This document shows positions 1 through 9,566 of a DNA stretch of 64,000 nt, one piece after another. The position numbers were made by a program, and so were the translations under genes. The notes below the pieces were generated by a model. That model saw nothing but the letters and a program-made list of their open reading frames with translations. It was not told the origin of the DNA and ran no database searches. The first letter of the stretch is position 1, and every line of letters begins with the position of its first letter. This DNA comes from an uncultured Gilliamella sp. (lineage in GTDB: Bacteria; Pseudomonadota; Gammaproteobacteria; Enterobacterales; Orbaceae), in the NCBI GenBank assembly GCA_946482005.1, contig CAMLPV010000009.1, positions 52,689 through 116,688 of the forward strand, given 5' to 3'.

Positions 1-122
1 CTAAGGTTTAATACCTCCAACACCCTTTTTTACTGTGATAACCATTCAAGTATTATCTCCTATTGAATTCGCTACTATACTGATTTTTTAAATCTTATTT
101 CTATTATTGTTCAATAAAAATC

Positions 123-151
123 TCGACAAATATTATAAAACCCACTATATT
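123..151 (+). promoter_or_regulatory. Candidate metA promoter
   Basis: A -35-like TCGACA (123-128) and a -10-like TATATT (146-151) are separated by 17 bases. This would start transcription around 158-160, right at the Met boxes that follow. The -35 match is only moderate. The prediction rests on spacing and on its position relative to the operator. Confidence 0.45.
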
Positions 152-160
152 TAGCTATAC

Positions 161-176
161 AGATATCTAGACGTCT
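161..176 (+). promoter_or_regulatory. Tandem Met boxes (MetJ-type operator) of metA
   Basis: Two abutting 8-mers, AGATATCT and AGACGTCT, lie 46 bases upstream of the metA start. The MetJ repressor of Gammaproteobacteria binds tandem repeats of AGACGTCT with S-adenosylmethionine as corepressor; the second box is a perfect match. The same perfect 8-mer occurs upstream of metK at the far end of this window. MetJ itself is not encoded here. Confidence 0.85.
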
Positions 177-221
177 ATTTTAACTGTTAAAAAATAACTG
201 ATTATTTTAGGAGCTGTTGTT

Positions 222-1154
222 ATGCCTATTTGTATTCCAGACTCATTGCCTGCTGTTGATGTACTACGCAATGAAAATGTATTTATTATGACTTCATCGC
301 GTGCCAAAACCCAAGAAATTAGACCTCTTAAGCTTCTCTTTCTCAATTTAATGCCTAAAAAAATCGAGACTGAAAATCAATTTTTTCGGCTTTTATCGAA
401 TTCACCTTTACAAGTGAATGTTCAATTATTGCGGATTGATCAGCGCGAATCAAAAAATACACCAATGGAACATTTAAATAGCTTTTATTGTGATTTTGAT
501 GATATTCGGCATCAGAATTTTGATGGACTTATTATAACGGGAGCACCATTAGGAAAAGTACCTTTCTCTGATGTGGTTTATTGGCCTAAATTAGCTGAAA
601 TTATTACTTGGGCAAAAGAACATGTAACTTCAACAATGTTTGTTTGTTGGGCTGTGCAGGCTGCTTTAAACGTCTTGTATGATTTACCAAAATTTACTCG
701 CAGCCAGAAATTATCAGGCGTTTATCAACATCACATTATTCAGCCGAATGCGATTTTATCTCGAGGATTTGACGATACCTTTTTAGCACCGCATTCACGT
801 AATGCTGATTTCCCCAAAGATAAAATCATAAATTACACCGATTTAACAATTTTAGCCGAGTCCGATATTACAGGACCTTATCTAATGACCACGGCAGATA
901 AACGCATGGCATTTGTAACAGGGCATCCAGAATACGACTCTTTCACCTTAGCCAATGAATATTTTCGTGATATTAAAGCCGGTATAGAACCCAATATTCC
1001 AGAAAATTATTTTCCTGATAATAATCCAAATCTGACCCCTAAAGCCACATGGCGCAGTCATGCTTATTTACTATTTAGTAATTGGCTTAACTATTACGTC
1101 TATCAATTAACACCATATGATTTAACAACACGTAATATGACGGTTGATGATTAA
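222..1154 (+). CDS. metA: Homoserine O-succinyltransferase (MetA)
   Basis: MetA acylates homoserine to O-succinylhomoserine, the first committed step of methionine synthesis, in the cytoplasm. The 310-residue protein keeps the family's catalytic residues at the E. coli numbers: nucleophile C142 in [11 protein letters not shown], and H235 and E237 in TGHPEYDS. The start has a GGAG ribosome site 8 bases upstream. It stands alone behind a MetJ-type operator, so repression by S-adenosylmethionine is expected. Some family members use acetyl-CoA instead of succinyl-CoA. The close match to the enteric enzyme favours succinyl-CoA, but sequence alone does not settle the acyl donor. Confidence 0.95.
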   Translation: MPICIPDSLPAVDVLRNENVFIMTSSRAKTQEIRPLKLLFLNLMPKKIETENQFFRLLSNSPLQVNVQLLRIDQRESKNTPMEHLNSFYCDFDDIRHQNFDGLIITGAPLGKVPFSDVVYWPKLAEIITWAKEHVTSTMFVCWAVQAALNVLYDLPKFTRSQKLSGVYQHHIIQPNAILSRGFDDTFLAPHSRNADFPKDKIINYTDLTILAESDITGPYLMTTADKRMAFVTGHPEYDSFTLANEYFRDIKAGIEPNIPENYFPDNNPNLTPKATWRSHAYLLFSNWLNYYVYQLTPYDLTTRNMTVDD

Positions 1155-1363
1155 AAGAAAGTTAATTTACAAAGCTTGTTTGTATATAGATGTGGAGAAT
1201 ATCGATTATGGAAAATAACTAAAAATTTGTAAATAAAACATGCTGTTCACTGGTGAACGTAAAATAAAAAAGAAAACCATTTAATAGATAAATAAAATTC
1301 TAAAATATAGATATTCTTCAATCTATTATTGATTTTGTAGTATAGGAAATAAAAATAAGATTA

Positions 1364-2034
1364 ATGAAATATTATAAACTCAGTACTCAAAAAAAATGGC
1401 AATATTGGTAACAACCCGTTTCCGAAAATCATTTAGTTAGCTATAACTTTATTGATTTATGCAGAACGCAATTACAAGAATCTAATTTTGAAAAAGCTCG
1501 TTTTGATTATAGTTCTGCTTAAGATGGAGTAATTAAATATTGCATTAATTATCCTAATCAAGTTAACAGATCTATGGAATGCTATATAAACTATATTTTT
1601 ATTATGGCTATAGTCACTATCGTCATGATAATGCCAAAGTTATCCAAGCTTTAAAAGAAGCGCTCACTACCGGTAGAGCGCTATTATTTGATTTAGTGGA
1701 ATTAACTTATGAAATAAACTTGGTAATATAATTAGAAAATAAAATCCCACACAAATTAACATCAACTGAAATACGTGAACAAGAACTGTTTTTTATTGAT
1801 GAAAAAAACTAGAAAGAATTTAACTTAGAAAACTTATCGAATAAACCCTCTACATTATTTCATAGCGGAACTCAAAAAGTTATTTACTAAGTTTACACTG
1901 ATAGTAAATACATTTATGCCCCTTATTTATTATTGCAACCAATATCAAAAGAGGATTAGGAAAAACATATTAAAGCAATCAATCCTAATGGAGTTATAAT
2001 TTCCGATAAATTATATGTTTTTTAAAAGAGTAAA
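1364..2034 (+). pseudogene. Decayed gene of unknown family, several in-frame stops and a frameshift
   Basis: An ORF-like track starts at ATG 1364 (MKYYKLSTQKKWQYW, then TAA at 1409). It continues past a second TAA to about 1570, where the frame shifts by one. From 1579 the other frame reads MLYKLYFYYGYSHYRHDNAK and onward to about 2026, broken by TAA, TAG, TAA, TAG and TAA. Between stops the translation looks like ordinary soluble protein (for example KVIQALKEALTTGRALLFDL). I do not recognise the family. Every interrupting stop could be a former Gln codon (CAA or CAG with C to T), fitting GC-to-AT decay. The next region is equally decayed, so this looks like an abandoned accessory locus between two core genes. 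Confidence 0.6.
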
Positions 2035-2040
2035 TAAAAT

Positions 2041-2336
2041 GTCTACATATAAAATACTTAATCCAGAAAGAAATCTACTCAACATAATAGAAGAGATTAG
2101 CTCTTGAATGGAGGCATTATAAATAACGATATCCAGAGATAAGAGTAAATAATCAATTAGAAAAAAACTGTTCAAATATTCATTTATTTGTTGCATTTTG
2201 GTTTGAAAACGAATCAGTAGAAATAATTAATAAATTGAAACTATTTGCTGATTAATCATTATCAAGGTGCTCTTAAATGGGAACTTCGTGAGCATAAGCG
2301 GGCATATCTACCCGTAACAAACTTGGTAATAATTAT
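2041..2336 (+). pseudogene. Second decayed gene fragment, unknown family
   Basis: An ATG at 2041 opens MSTYKILNPERNLLNIIEEI and stops at 2107. A second frame carries protein-like sequence (IHLFVAFWFENESVEIINKL), and a third frame then reads GALKWELREHKRAYLPVTN to a stop near 2350. At least two frameshifts and several stops are needed to join them, so no functional product is expected. It follows the 1364-2034 relic by 6 bases on the same strand, and the two were probably a two-gene unit. No family assignment. Confidence 0.45.
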
Positions 2337-2687
2337 TTTATTTAATATACAATAAGTTATAAAAACATCCAGTTCTTATATCCAGCAAATTTGGATTTAG
2401 AGTATTCTTTTTGATATTTATTTTGCCGAAAATAAGTAGTTTTTCTGACTGTATACTTATAGGCAATAAGAAATTACCGATTTGGTCGCCTTATTTTGAC
2501 TTTTTTCCGCTTATTAGTCTTTTAAACAAGTATTCATTAAACGAAAAAGTATGAAATCAATCAATTTAAAAAGCTAAGGATAAAATCTTAGTAATTGTAA
2601 AAAACAAAAGATAAAATCCTTATCTTGCATCATGTTAGGCATAGTTATATTATGGATAACAGTGCTATATTAATTAAGGAATTAAAT
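2337..2687. other. Intergenic DNA upstream of pgi
   Basis: AT-rich sequence between the decayed genes and pgi. I see no intact ORF, RNA gene or convincing repeat. The pgi promoter presumably lies in the last 150 bases, but no hexamer pair with good spacing stands out. Confidence 0.5.
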
Positions 2688-4337
2688 ATGTTAAAGTCAA
2701 TTGATCCAACTACCACTTCTTCTTGGAAATCTCTTCAAGCGAGTTATGAAAAGCATCATGAAAAGACAATTGCTCAAATCTTAAATGACGAGCCTAAGCG
2801 TGTTGAAAAACTGAGTATTCCTTTTGAAGATGAGTTTTTGGTTGATTTGTCAAAAAATAGAGTGACACAAGAAACTTTAGAGGTTCTTTATAAACTTGCT
2901 GATGAATGTGATTTAAATGGCGCTATTAACGCCATGTATAGCGGTGAGAAAATAAATCGTACCGAAAACCGTGCTGTATTACATGTTGCGCTCCGTAATG
3001 TTTCAAATACGCCGATTTTTGTCGATGGTAAGAATGTGATGGATGATGTCAACACAGTATTGGCTAAGATGGAATCGTTTAGTAAAAAGATCATTAGCGG
3101 AGAATGGAAAGGTTATACAGGTAAAGCAATTACCGATGTAGTTAATATTGGTATTGGTGGTTCAGATCTTGGTCCTCATATGATTACCGAAGCATTACGC
3201 CCTTATAAAAATCATTTAACAATGCATTTTGTTTCGAATGTCGATGGTACTCATATTGTTGAAGCGCTTAAAGGTTTAAATCCTGAAACTACTTTATTCT
3301 TAGTGGCATCTAAAACGTTTACCACACAAGAAACCATGACAAATGCTCAGACTGCTCGTAAATGGTTACTTGATGCAGCTAAAGATGAAAAAGCTGTTGC
3401 TTTGCATTTTGTTGCACTTTCAACCAATGCTAAAGAGGTCGAAAAATTTGGTATTGATACTTCCAATATGTTTGAGTTTTGGGATTGGGTTGGTGGTCGT
3501 TATTCTTCTTGGTCTGCAATTGGCTTGTCAATTGTTTTATCAATTGGTTTTGACAACTTCAAAGAGTTTTTAGCTGGAGGTCATGCTATGGATAAACACT
3601 TCCAAAGCGCACCAATCGAGAAAAATATTCCAGCATTACTCGCGTTAATTGGTATTTGGTACAATAATTTCTGTGGAGCAGAAACCGAAGCAATTTTACC
3701 GTATGATCAGTATATGCACCGCTTTGCAGCTTATTTCCAACAAGGAAATATGGAATCAAACGGTAAGAGTGTTGATCGTAATGGACATAAAACGTCTTAT
3801 ACTACAGGCCCAATTATTTGGGGAGAACCAGGGACTAATGGTCAACACGCATTTTATCAATTAATTCATCAAGGTACTAAATTAATCCCATGTGATTTTA
3901 TTGCACCAGCAATCAGCCATAATCCAGTGGGTGATCACCATCCGAAATTACTCTCTAACTTTTTTGCGCAGACCGAAGCTTTAGCATTTGGTAAAACCGC
4001 TGAGCAAGTTGAACAAGAATTCATTGCAGCAGGTAAAACACTTGATGAAGTTAAATCAATTGTACCGTTTAAAGTTTTTGAGGGTAATAAACCAACAAAT
4101 TCAATTCTCGTGAAAAAAATAACACCTTATACTCTTGGAGCATTAGTGGCTATGTATGAACATAAGATCTTTACACAAGGTATTATTCTTAATATCTTTA
4201 GTTTCGATCAATGGGGTGTAGAGCTTGGTAAACAATTAGCTGGTCGCATTTTACCTGAATTGGCAGATGATAAACCTGTTACTTCTCATGATGATTCAAC
4301 TAATAATCTAATTAATCAATATAAGAAATGGCGTTAA
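2688..4337 (+). CDS. pgi: Glucose-6-phosphate isomerase
   Basis: Interconverts glucose-6-phosphate and fructose-6-phosphate in glycolysis and gluconeogenesis. From ATG 2688 the protein is 549 residues, the length of the E. coli enzyme. It begins [17 protein letters not shown], aligning with the family's N-terminus. The open frame extends upstream to 2625, but AAGGA at 2676-2680 is well spaced only for ATG 2688. Signature segments are visible: [16 protein letters not shown] (phosphosugar binding) and [13 protein letters not shown]. It is a single-gene unit convergent with the PTS operon and ends at a strong hairpin terminator. Confidence 0.96.
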   Translation: MLKSIDPTTTSSWKSLQASYEKHHEKTIAQILNDEPKRVEKLSIPFEDEFLVDLSKNRVTQETLEVLYKLADECDLNGAINAMYSGEKINRTENRAVLHVALRNVSNTPIFVDGKNVMDDVNTVLAKMESFSKKIISGEWKGYTGKAITDVVNIGIGGSDLGPHMITEALRPYKNHLTMHFVSNVDGTHIVEALKGLNPETTLFLVASKTFTTQETMTNAQTARKWLLDAAKDEKAVALHFVALSTNAKEVEKFGIDTSNMFEFWDWVGGRYSSWSAIGLSIVLSIGFDNFKEFLAGGHAMDKHFQSAPIEKNIPALLALIGIWYNNFCGAETEAILPYDQYMHRFAAYFQQGNMESNGKSVDRNGHKTSYTTGPIIWGEPGTNGQHAFYQLIHQGTKLIPCDFIAPAISHNPVGDHHPKLLSNFFAQTEALAFGKTAEQVEQEFIAAGKTLDEVKSIVPFKVFEGNKPTNSILVKKITPYTLGALVAMYEHKIFTQGIILNIFSFDQWGVELGKQLAGRILPELADDKPVTSHDDSTNNLINQYKKWR

Positions 4338-4371
4338 GAAGTTTAAAAGATTAAATTTGCTTAGCTAAAAT

Positions 4372-4404
4372 AAAAAACCTTCAGTTTAGGCTGAAGGTTT
4401 TTTT
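4372..4404 (+). terminator. Rho-independent terminator between pgi and crr
   Basis: Stem ACCTTCAG / CTGAAGGT with loop TTTAGG, followed by a T-run and preceded by an A-run. It can therefore end both pgi and the convergent ptsH-ptsI-crr transcripts. Confidence 0.9.
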
Positions 4405-4426
4405 ATGATTAGCTTAAATGAAAAAA

Positions 4427-4930
4427 TTATTTTTTCACACGCATTATCGGTGTTTTACCTGCTTCAACAGAACCAGAAAGTTTAGTTAATTCTACCACTG
4501 TTTCCATATTAGAAATAACCACTGGTGTTAACACTGATTTCGCTTTACTTTCAAGTAATGGCAGATCGATTTCAATGATTGTATCGCCTACTTTTACTTG
4601 TTGACCTTCTTCAGCAATTCGCTTAAAGCCTTCACCTTTTAACTCTACTGTGTCGATACCAAAGTGAACAAAAAGCTCAATTCCTTCATCTGACTCAATT
4701 GCAAAAGCGTGATTGGTTTCGAAGATTTTGCCAATTTTACCGTTTAAAGGTGCAACAATTTTATTACCTGAAGGTTTAATTGCAACACCATCACCAACGA
4801 TTTTTTCAGCAAAAACCACATCTGGTACATCTTCGATTTTGACTATTTCGCCACTTAAAGGTGCAATAATTTCGATGCTATTTTTATTATCATCGGATAC
4901 TAATTGCTTGATTTTATCGAATAGACCCAT
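4427..4930 (-). CDS. crr: PTS glucose-specific EIIA component
   Basis: Carries phosphate from HPr to the membrane EIIB domains of the glucose PTS and is the main signalling protein of catabolite control in enterics. It has 167 residues from the second of two tandem ATGs. That start ([14 protein letters not shown]) matches the enteric N-terminus and is 6 bases from the AGGAG site; the first ATG (4933) is only 3 bases away. The phosphorylated histidine is H89 in [13 protein letters not shown], with partner H74 in [10 protein letters not shown]. It lies 9 bases after ptsI as the last gene of ptsH-ptsI-crr. Confidence 0.96.
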   Translation of the reverse strand: MGLFDKIKQLVSDDNKNSIEIIAPLSGEIVKIEDVPDVVFAEKIVGDGVAIKPSGNKIVAPLNGKIGKIFETNHAFAIESDEGIELFVHFGIDTVELKGEGFKRIAEEGQQVKVGDTIIEIDLPLLESKAKSVLTPVVISNMETVVELTKLSGSVEAGKTPIMRVKK

Positions 4931-4939
4931 CATTGTCTC

Positions 4940-6667
4940 CTAACAAATTTGCTTTTCAGCGGTATAATTTTCAATTAAGTCAATAATTTCTTTGGCTGTA
5001 GCTTTTTGTAATACTGTATCAGCAAACTTTTTCGCCTCTTCAAAATTAGTATTGCGAATCAATTTCTTAATTTTTGGAATTGATACCGCACTCATACTAA
5101 ATTCATCAAGCCCCATACCTAATAATAAAATTGTTGCGCGTTCATCACCAGCAAGCTCACCACACATTCCAGTCCATTTACCTTCTTTATGCGATGCATC
5201 AATAACATTTTTAATCAATGTTAATACAGAAGGTGATAATGGGTTGTAAAGATGAGAAATCAATTCATTACCACGGTCAACAGCAAGTGTATATTGAGTT
5301 AAGTCATTCGTTCCGATACTAAAGAAATCTACTTCTTTGGCTAAGTGATGCGCAATCACTGCTGCTGCAGGGGTCTCAATCATCACACCAATTTCGATAT
5401 TTTTATCAAATGCTTTGCCTTCAGTCGTTAATTGTTCTTTAAGAATATTGATTTCAGATTTTAAAATGCGAATTTCTTCCACTGAAATAATCATTGGGAA
5501 CATAATACGTAATTTACCGAATGCAGATGCACGTAAGATTGCACGTAATTGGGCATGAAGTACTTCTTTACGATCTAAACAAATACGAATTGCACGCCAG
5601 CCTAAAAATGGATTCTCTTCTTTTGGTAAATGCATATAAGGTACATCTTTATCGCCACCAATATCCATTGTGCGTACAATTACGGATAAACCATGAGTTG
5701 ATTCAGCTACTTCTTTGTAAGCTTTAAATTGTTCTTCTTCATCAGGATAAGCATCGCGATCCATAAATAAGAATTCGGTACGGTATAAACCAACACCTTC
5801 ATAACCGTTGCGTTCTGCACCAGCAATATCACGCACAGTACCTATGTTGCCACAAATTTCGACTTGGTGTCCGTCAAGCGTTACAGCTGGCAAGTCTTTT
5901 AATTTTGAAAGTTCTTCTTTATCGCTAATAAATTTTGCTTGAACTTGTTTTAATTTTTCTTGGGTAGTGTGATCTGGATTGATATAGATAGCATTATTAA
6001 TTGCATCTAAAATAACAAAATCACCTTGTTTGATTTCTTGGGTTGCGTTAGATGTGCCTACAATGGCTGGAATTTCTAATGAACGAGCCATAATTGATGT
6101 ATGTGATGTTCGTCCACCAGCATCAGTAATAAAACCTAATACCATGTCTAAATTTAATTGAGCGGTTTCAGATGGTGTTAAATCTGTTGCAACTAAAATA
6201 CATGGTTGGCTAATAGCACTTAAATCAACAATTTCAATACCTAAGATATTTTTAAGTAAGCGTTTACCGATGTCGCGAATATCTGCTGCACGTTCTTTTA
6301 AATATTCATCATCTAAATTTTCCAGTTCTTTAGCTTGAGTTTCAAAAACGGATTGAACTGCGGCATCAGCGGTAGAATGTTTAGTTTGAATACGTGAAAT
6401 AACTTCTTGTTCAAGATCTTCATCTTCAAGAAGCATGATATGACCTTCAAATATTGCTGCTTTATCTTCGCCTAATGTAGATTTTGCTCGCTCCATGATT
6501 GCATGTAATTGCTCACTTGATTTTTCTCGAGCTTCTTTGAAGCGTTCAATTTCAGCGTCAATTTTGTTATCAAGAATTTGTCTATTACTAATAACAATAG
6601 GCTCTTCTTTTAATAATAGCGCTTTTGCAAAAGCGATACCGGGGGAAACAAGTATACCTGATACCAT
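4940..6667 (-). CDS. ptsI: PTS enzyme I (phosphoenolpyruvate-protein phosphotransferase)
   Basis: Autophosphorylates from phosphoenolpyruvate and passes the phosphate to HPr, the entry point of all PTS sugar uptake. It has 575 residues, the usual length. Domains in order: N-terminal HPr-binding and phosphohistidine part (active H189 in [12 protein letters not shown]), then the C-terminal PEP-binding barrel with [35 protein letters not shown] and the catalytic Cys in [11 protein letters not shown]. It is the middle gene of the operon, 51 bases after ptsH and 9 before crr. Confidence 0.97.
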   Translation of the reverse strand: MVSGILVSPGIAFAKALLLKEEPIVISNRQILDNKIDAEIERFKEAREKSSEQLHAIMERAKSTLGEDKAAIFEGHIMLLEDEDLEQEVISRIQTKHSTADAAVQSVFETQAKELENLDDEYLKERAADIRDIGKRLLKNILGIEIVDLSAISQPCILVATDLTPSETAQLNLDMVLGFITDAGGRTSHTSIMARSLEIPAIVGTSNATQEIKQGDFVILDAINNAIYINPDHTTQEKLKQVQAKFISDKEELSKLKDLPAVTLDGHQVEICGNIGTVRDIAGAERNGYEGVGLYRTEFLFMDRDAYPDEEEQFKAYKEVAESTHGLSVIVRTMDIGGDKDVPYMHLPKEENPFLGWRAIRICLDRKEVLHAQLRAILRASAFGKLRIMFPMIISVEEIRILKSEINILKEQLTTEGKAFDKNIEIGVMIETPAAAVIAHHLAKEVDFFSIGTNDLTQYTLAVDRGNELISHLYNPLSPSVLTLIKNVIDASHKEGKWTGMCGELAGDERATILLLGMGLDEFSMSAVSIPKIKKLIRNTNFEEAKKFADTVLQKATAKEIIDLIENYTAEKQIC

Positions 6668-6718
6668 AAATTTAATCCTTATTCAATTTTAAAACTGTTC
6701 ATAGCTAATTTGGAGTTA

Positions 6719-6976
6719 TTATTCTAATTCTGGAATTAGTTTTACAAGATGTTGTACTGCTTCTTTTTCATCTTCGCCTTCGGCTGAAATAGTAATTGTT
6801 GTTCCTTGTGTTAAACCTAAAGTTTGTAATTTAAATAAGCTTTTGGCACTTGCACTTTTACCATTTGAAGTAACGGTAATTTCAGCATTAAAATTTTTGG
6901 CTTCTTTGACAAATTGCGCCGCTGGACGGGTATGAAGACCATTTGATGCCGTAATTGTTACATCTTGTTTATACAT
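6719..6976 (-). CDS. ptsH: Phosphocarrier protein HPr
   Basis: Small soluble phosphate carrier between enzyme I and the sugar-specific EIIA domains. It has 85 residues, as in E. coli. The phosphorylation site is H15 in [17 protein letters not shown]46 sits in the conserved [13 protein letters not shown] segment; in Gram-positives the equivalent serine is a regulatory kinase site, a role not expected here without HprK. It is the first gene of ptsH-ptsI-crr, with an AGGAG site ahead of the ATG. Confidence 0.97.
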   Translation of the reverse strand: MYKQDVTITASNGLHTRPAAQFVKEAKNFNAEITVTSNGKSASAKSLFKLQTLGLTQGTTITISAEGEDEKEAVQHLVKLIPELE

Positions 6977-7115
6977 ATTATTTTTGCTCCTAAAAATATT
7001 TTCTTTTCAGCAACCAATATAAATAAAAACTGCATGAAAGGCTAGTAAGATTTCATAGATCTTTGACATTCATTGAATATTATTAGCCATAATTTATAGA
7101 GATAGCTAGATTTTA

Positions 7116-7469
7116 TCAGTATCGGTAAATTCGAGTGATTTTATCACTACATTTTCTAAATTCTACCTGCCCATGAATACCATGTTTGATATTCTCAAAA
7201 ACGACTTCTTCACTACCATCAAGTTGTGAAGCTCTAATTTCTTTACGACAGAATGTTTCAAATCGTTGCAGTTCTTGCTCGCCATTACCTAATTTATAAG
7301 TTTTAGGTAAATTTTGACTGGTTACATAAGTGTTTATCTTATCTTGCACATTAAGGATAATCACGCCATTATTTGAAACTAATGAACCACAAGCGGTTAA
7401 TGATATAGCTAAAACTGCATAAAAAGATAGTAGTAGAGGCAATTTCACGATTAATCTTAATAACTTCAA
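7116..7469 (-). CDS. Small putative lipoprotein, TTG start
   Basis: Unrecognised protein of 117 residues. From TTG 7469 it has a signal peptide with a hydrophobic core and a lipobox ending at Cys27 (ISLTAC), so it should be lipid-anchored in the envelope. The open frame extends upstream to 7631, but that would bury the signal sequence and overlap ygfB. The TTG has AAGGA 6 bases upstream and is the better start. The mature part is about 90 residues with two Cys (FCRKEI, RKCSDK), possibly a disulfide pair. It is transcribed divergently from ygfB. Function unknown. Confidence 0.65.
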   Translation of the reverse strand: MKLLRLIVKLPLLLSFYAVLAISLTACGSLVSNNGVIILNVQDKINTYVTSQNLPKTYKLGNGEQELQRFETFCRKEIRASQLDGSEEVVFENIKHGIHGQVEFRKCSDKITRIYRY

Positions 7470-7592
7470 AATAATTCCTTTATAAAGCTCAGTAACCTGT
7501 TTATTATTTATAGCAAGCTTAGAATTATATACTAAATTTGTGAAAAGTGCAGAAATGCATTTTTTGTGATATGACAACATCAAGGTGACATA

Positions 7593-8135
7593 ATGGCGGA
7601 AACTATTAATTATGACGAACTTAATCGTCAATTAGTCCAATATAAAGTAGGGATTACAGCAGCTGAGTTGCATGGTTTTATCGTAGGTATTTTAGCCGGA
7701 GGTAACCATGATGAGAGTTGGCGTCCTTTAGTTGAAGATATGTTAAATAATGGTCAAACTGTTGTTGCACCTCTGAATGAGCAAATTACTAAACTTTATC
7801 AGTTAACTAAGCAACAACTCTTAGATGAAGATTTTGAATTTCAATTGTTTCTTAGTGACAAAGATTTGTATGCACAAATTGATGATTTAGTTGGTTGGGT
7901 AAATCATTTTTTACTTGGTATAGGGCTAGTACAACCCAAAATTAATCGAATTAAAGGTGATGTGGGTGAAGCTATTTATGATTTACGTCAAATTGTTAAT
8001 TTGGGCTATGATGAGCAAGAAAATCAACAAGAACTTGAGTTTGCGTTTGAAGAAATTAAAGAATATGTACGTATAACATCAATGTTATGTTTTGACGAAT
8101 TCAATGAAACCGAAATAACACCAACAATTCATTAA
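7593..8135 (+). CDS. ygfB: YgfB/YecA (UPF0149) family protein
   Basis: 180 residues of the UPF0149 family, close to E. coli YgfB in length and N-terminus (NYDELNRQLVQYKVGITAAELHGF). The family is all-helical; its biochemical role is poorly defined. AGGTGA lies just upstream of the ATG. As in enterics, ygfB directly precedes pepP (37 bases apart, same strand). In E. coli the ubiquinone hydroxylase ubiH follows pepP, but here tonB on the opposite strand follows instead. Confidence 0.85.
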   Translation: MAETINYDELNRQLVQYKVGITAAELHGFIVGILAGGNHDESWRPLVEDMLNNGQTVVAPLNEQITKLYQLTKQQLLDEDFEFQLFLSDKDLYAQIDDLVGWVNHFLLGIGLVQPKINRIKGDVGEAIYDLRQIVNLGYDEQENQQELEFAFEEIKEYVRITSMLCFDEFNETEITPTIH

Positions 8136-8172
8136 GATTAACTAGTAACTAATCTTAATTAAGGTCGTCATA

Positions 8173-9486
8173 ATGATGAAAACAGATATTAAAACAGAAA
8201 TTATTTTGCGTCGTGAAAAGTTGCTTGCGCAGATGGTGCCCAATAGTGTTGCTCTTTTTTTCGCTGCTCCTGAAGTAACACGAAGTAACGATACTCATTA
8301 TCCATATCGACAAAATAGTGATTTTTGGTATTTTACCCATTTTGCTGAGCCAGAGTCAGTGTTGGCTGTGATTAAACAACAAGATAATAGTGCGCGGTAT
8401 GTATTATTCAATCGAAAAAAGGATCCTTTGGCAGAGACATGGACGGGATATCGTTTAGGTCAGCAAGCTGCATTGGCATCAATTTTCGTTGATGAAGCTT
8501 ATCTTTTTGATGAAATTGATACCATATTGCCCGATTTATTAAATGGTAAAACTGCAATTTATCATGCTGATCAGCTTTATCAATATGCCGATAAAATTAT
8601 TAACCAAGTACAGGCGACTTTAAGACAAGGGGGTAGATTAAATTTAGTGGCACCAAGCTCTATCATTGATTGGCGACCAATAGTGCATGAGATGCGGATG
8701 TTTAAGTCCGATTTTGAGATGCAACTATTACGTAAGGCATGTAAAATTAGTGCAGTGGCACATGTTAGAGCAATGCAAAAATGTGCGCCTTCAATGTATG
8801 AATATCAATTAGAAGCCGAAATTTTACACGAATTTGCTTGGCACGGTGCACGCTTTCCATCTTATAACACCATTGTTGGTGGTGGCAATAATGGTTGTAT
8901 TTTGCATTATGAAAATAATAGTGAGCAGTTGAAAGATGGGGATTTGGTTTTGATTGATGCGGGGTGTGAGTATCAATACTACGCAGGAGATATTACTCGA
9001 ACATTTCCAATTAATGGCAAATTTAACCAAGCACAACGTGAGATTTATAATATCGTTTTGGCTTCTCAATATCAGGCAATTCATCTTCTCAAACCTGGCA
9101 CATCCATTAAAGACGTTAATGACCAAGTCGTACGAACGATGGTGATAGGTTTAGTTAAGTTAGGCATTATGCAAGGTGATGTAGACAGTCTAATTGCTAA
9201 TAAAGCCTATTTGGCGTTTTATATGCATGGTTTAGGGCATTGGCTTGGCATTGATGTGCATGATGTTGGTAGTGGACGAGATCGAATTTTAGAACCAGGA
9301 ATGGTGTTAACTGTCGAGCCAGGATTGTATATTAATAAAGATGCTGATGTACCAGATCGCTATAAAGGTATTGGCATTCGTATTGAGGATAATATTTTAA
9401 TTACCGAATCTGGTAATGAAGTTTTGACCGCGGATGTTCCTAAAGAGCCTGAACAAATTGAAAAATTGATGGTCAATCACTTGTAG
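8173..9486 (+). CDS. pepP: Xaa-Pro aminopeptidase P
   Basis: Cytoplasmic metallopeptidase removing the N-terminal residue from peptides with proline in second position. It has 437 residues, near the 441 of E. coli PepP. The N-terminal creatinase-like domain is followed by the pita-bread catalytic domain from about residue 180. Metal ligands are visible in order: two Asp in LIDAGCEYQYYAGDITR, His in HGLGHWLGIDVHD, Glu in TVEPGLYI and Glu in GIRIEDN. Two tandem ATGs open the gene; the first follows an AAGG site. It is downstream of ygfB, probably cotranscribed, and ends at a clear terminator. Confidence 0.95.
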   Translation: MMKTDIKTEIILRREKLLAQMVPNSVALFFAAPEVTRSNDTHYPYRQNSDFWYFTHFAEPESVLAVIKQQDNSARYVLFNRKKDPLAETWTGYRLGQQAALASIFVDEAYLFDEIDTILPDLLNGKTAIYHADQLYQYADKIINQVQATLRQGGRLNLVAPSSIIDWRPIVHEMRMFKSDFEMQLLRKACKISAVAHVRAMQKCAPSMYEYQLEAEILHEFAWHGARFPSYNTIVGGGNNGCILHYENNSEQLKDGDLVLIDAGCEYQYYAGDITRTFPINGKFNQAQREIYNIVLASQYQAIHLLKPGTSIKDVNDQVVRTMVIGLVKLGIMQGDVDSLIANKAYLAFYMHGLGHWLGIDVHDVGSGRDRILEPGMVLTVEPGLYINKDADVPDRYKGIGIRIEDNILITESGNEVLTADVPKEPEQIEKLMVNHL

Positions 9487-9502
9487 AGTATAGATAACTA
9501 TT

Positions 9503-9537
9503 GCCATAACTTTCGAGTTTTAAGTTATGGCTTTGTT
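9503..9537 (+). terminator. Rho-independent terminator after pepP
   Basis: A 10-bp perfect stem GCCATAACTT / AAGTTATGGC (9503-9512 with 9522-9531), followed by a T-rich tail. It lies between convergent pepP and tonB. Confidence 0.8.
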
Positions 9538-9566
9538 GTTGTCACTTAAAACGATTATGCGAATAA

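Noticed and set aside
1..45. Minus-strand 14-codon ORF (MVITVKKGVGGIKP) preceded by GGAG, with its stop at the first bases of the window
   Set aside because: Too short to distinguish from chance; no family likeness and no downstream gene visible to make it a leader peptide.
2011..2196. 61-codon open frame on the minus strand
   Set aside because: It lies over the decayed plus-strand fragment, has skewed Leu/Ile content typical of AT-rich noise and no ribosome site.
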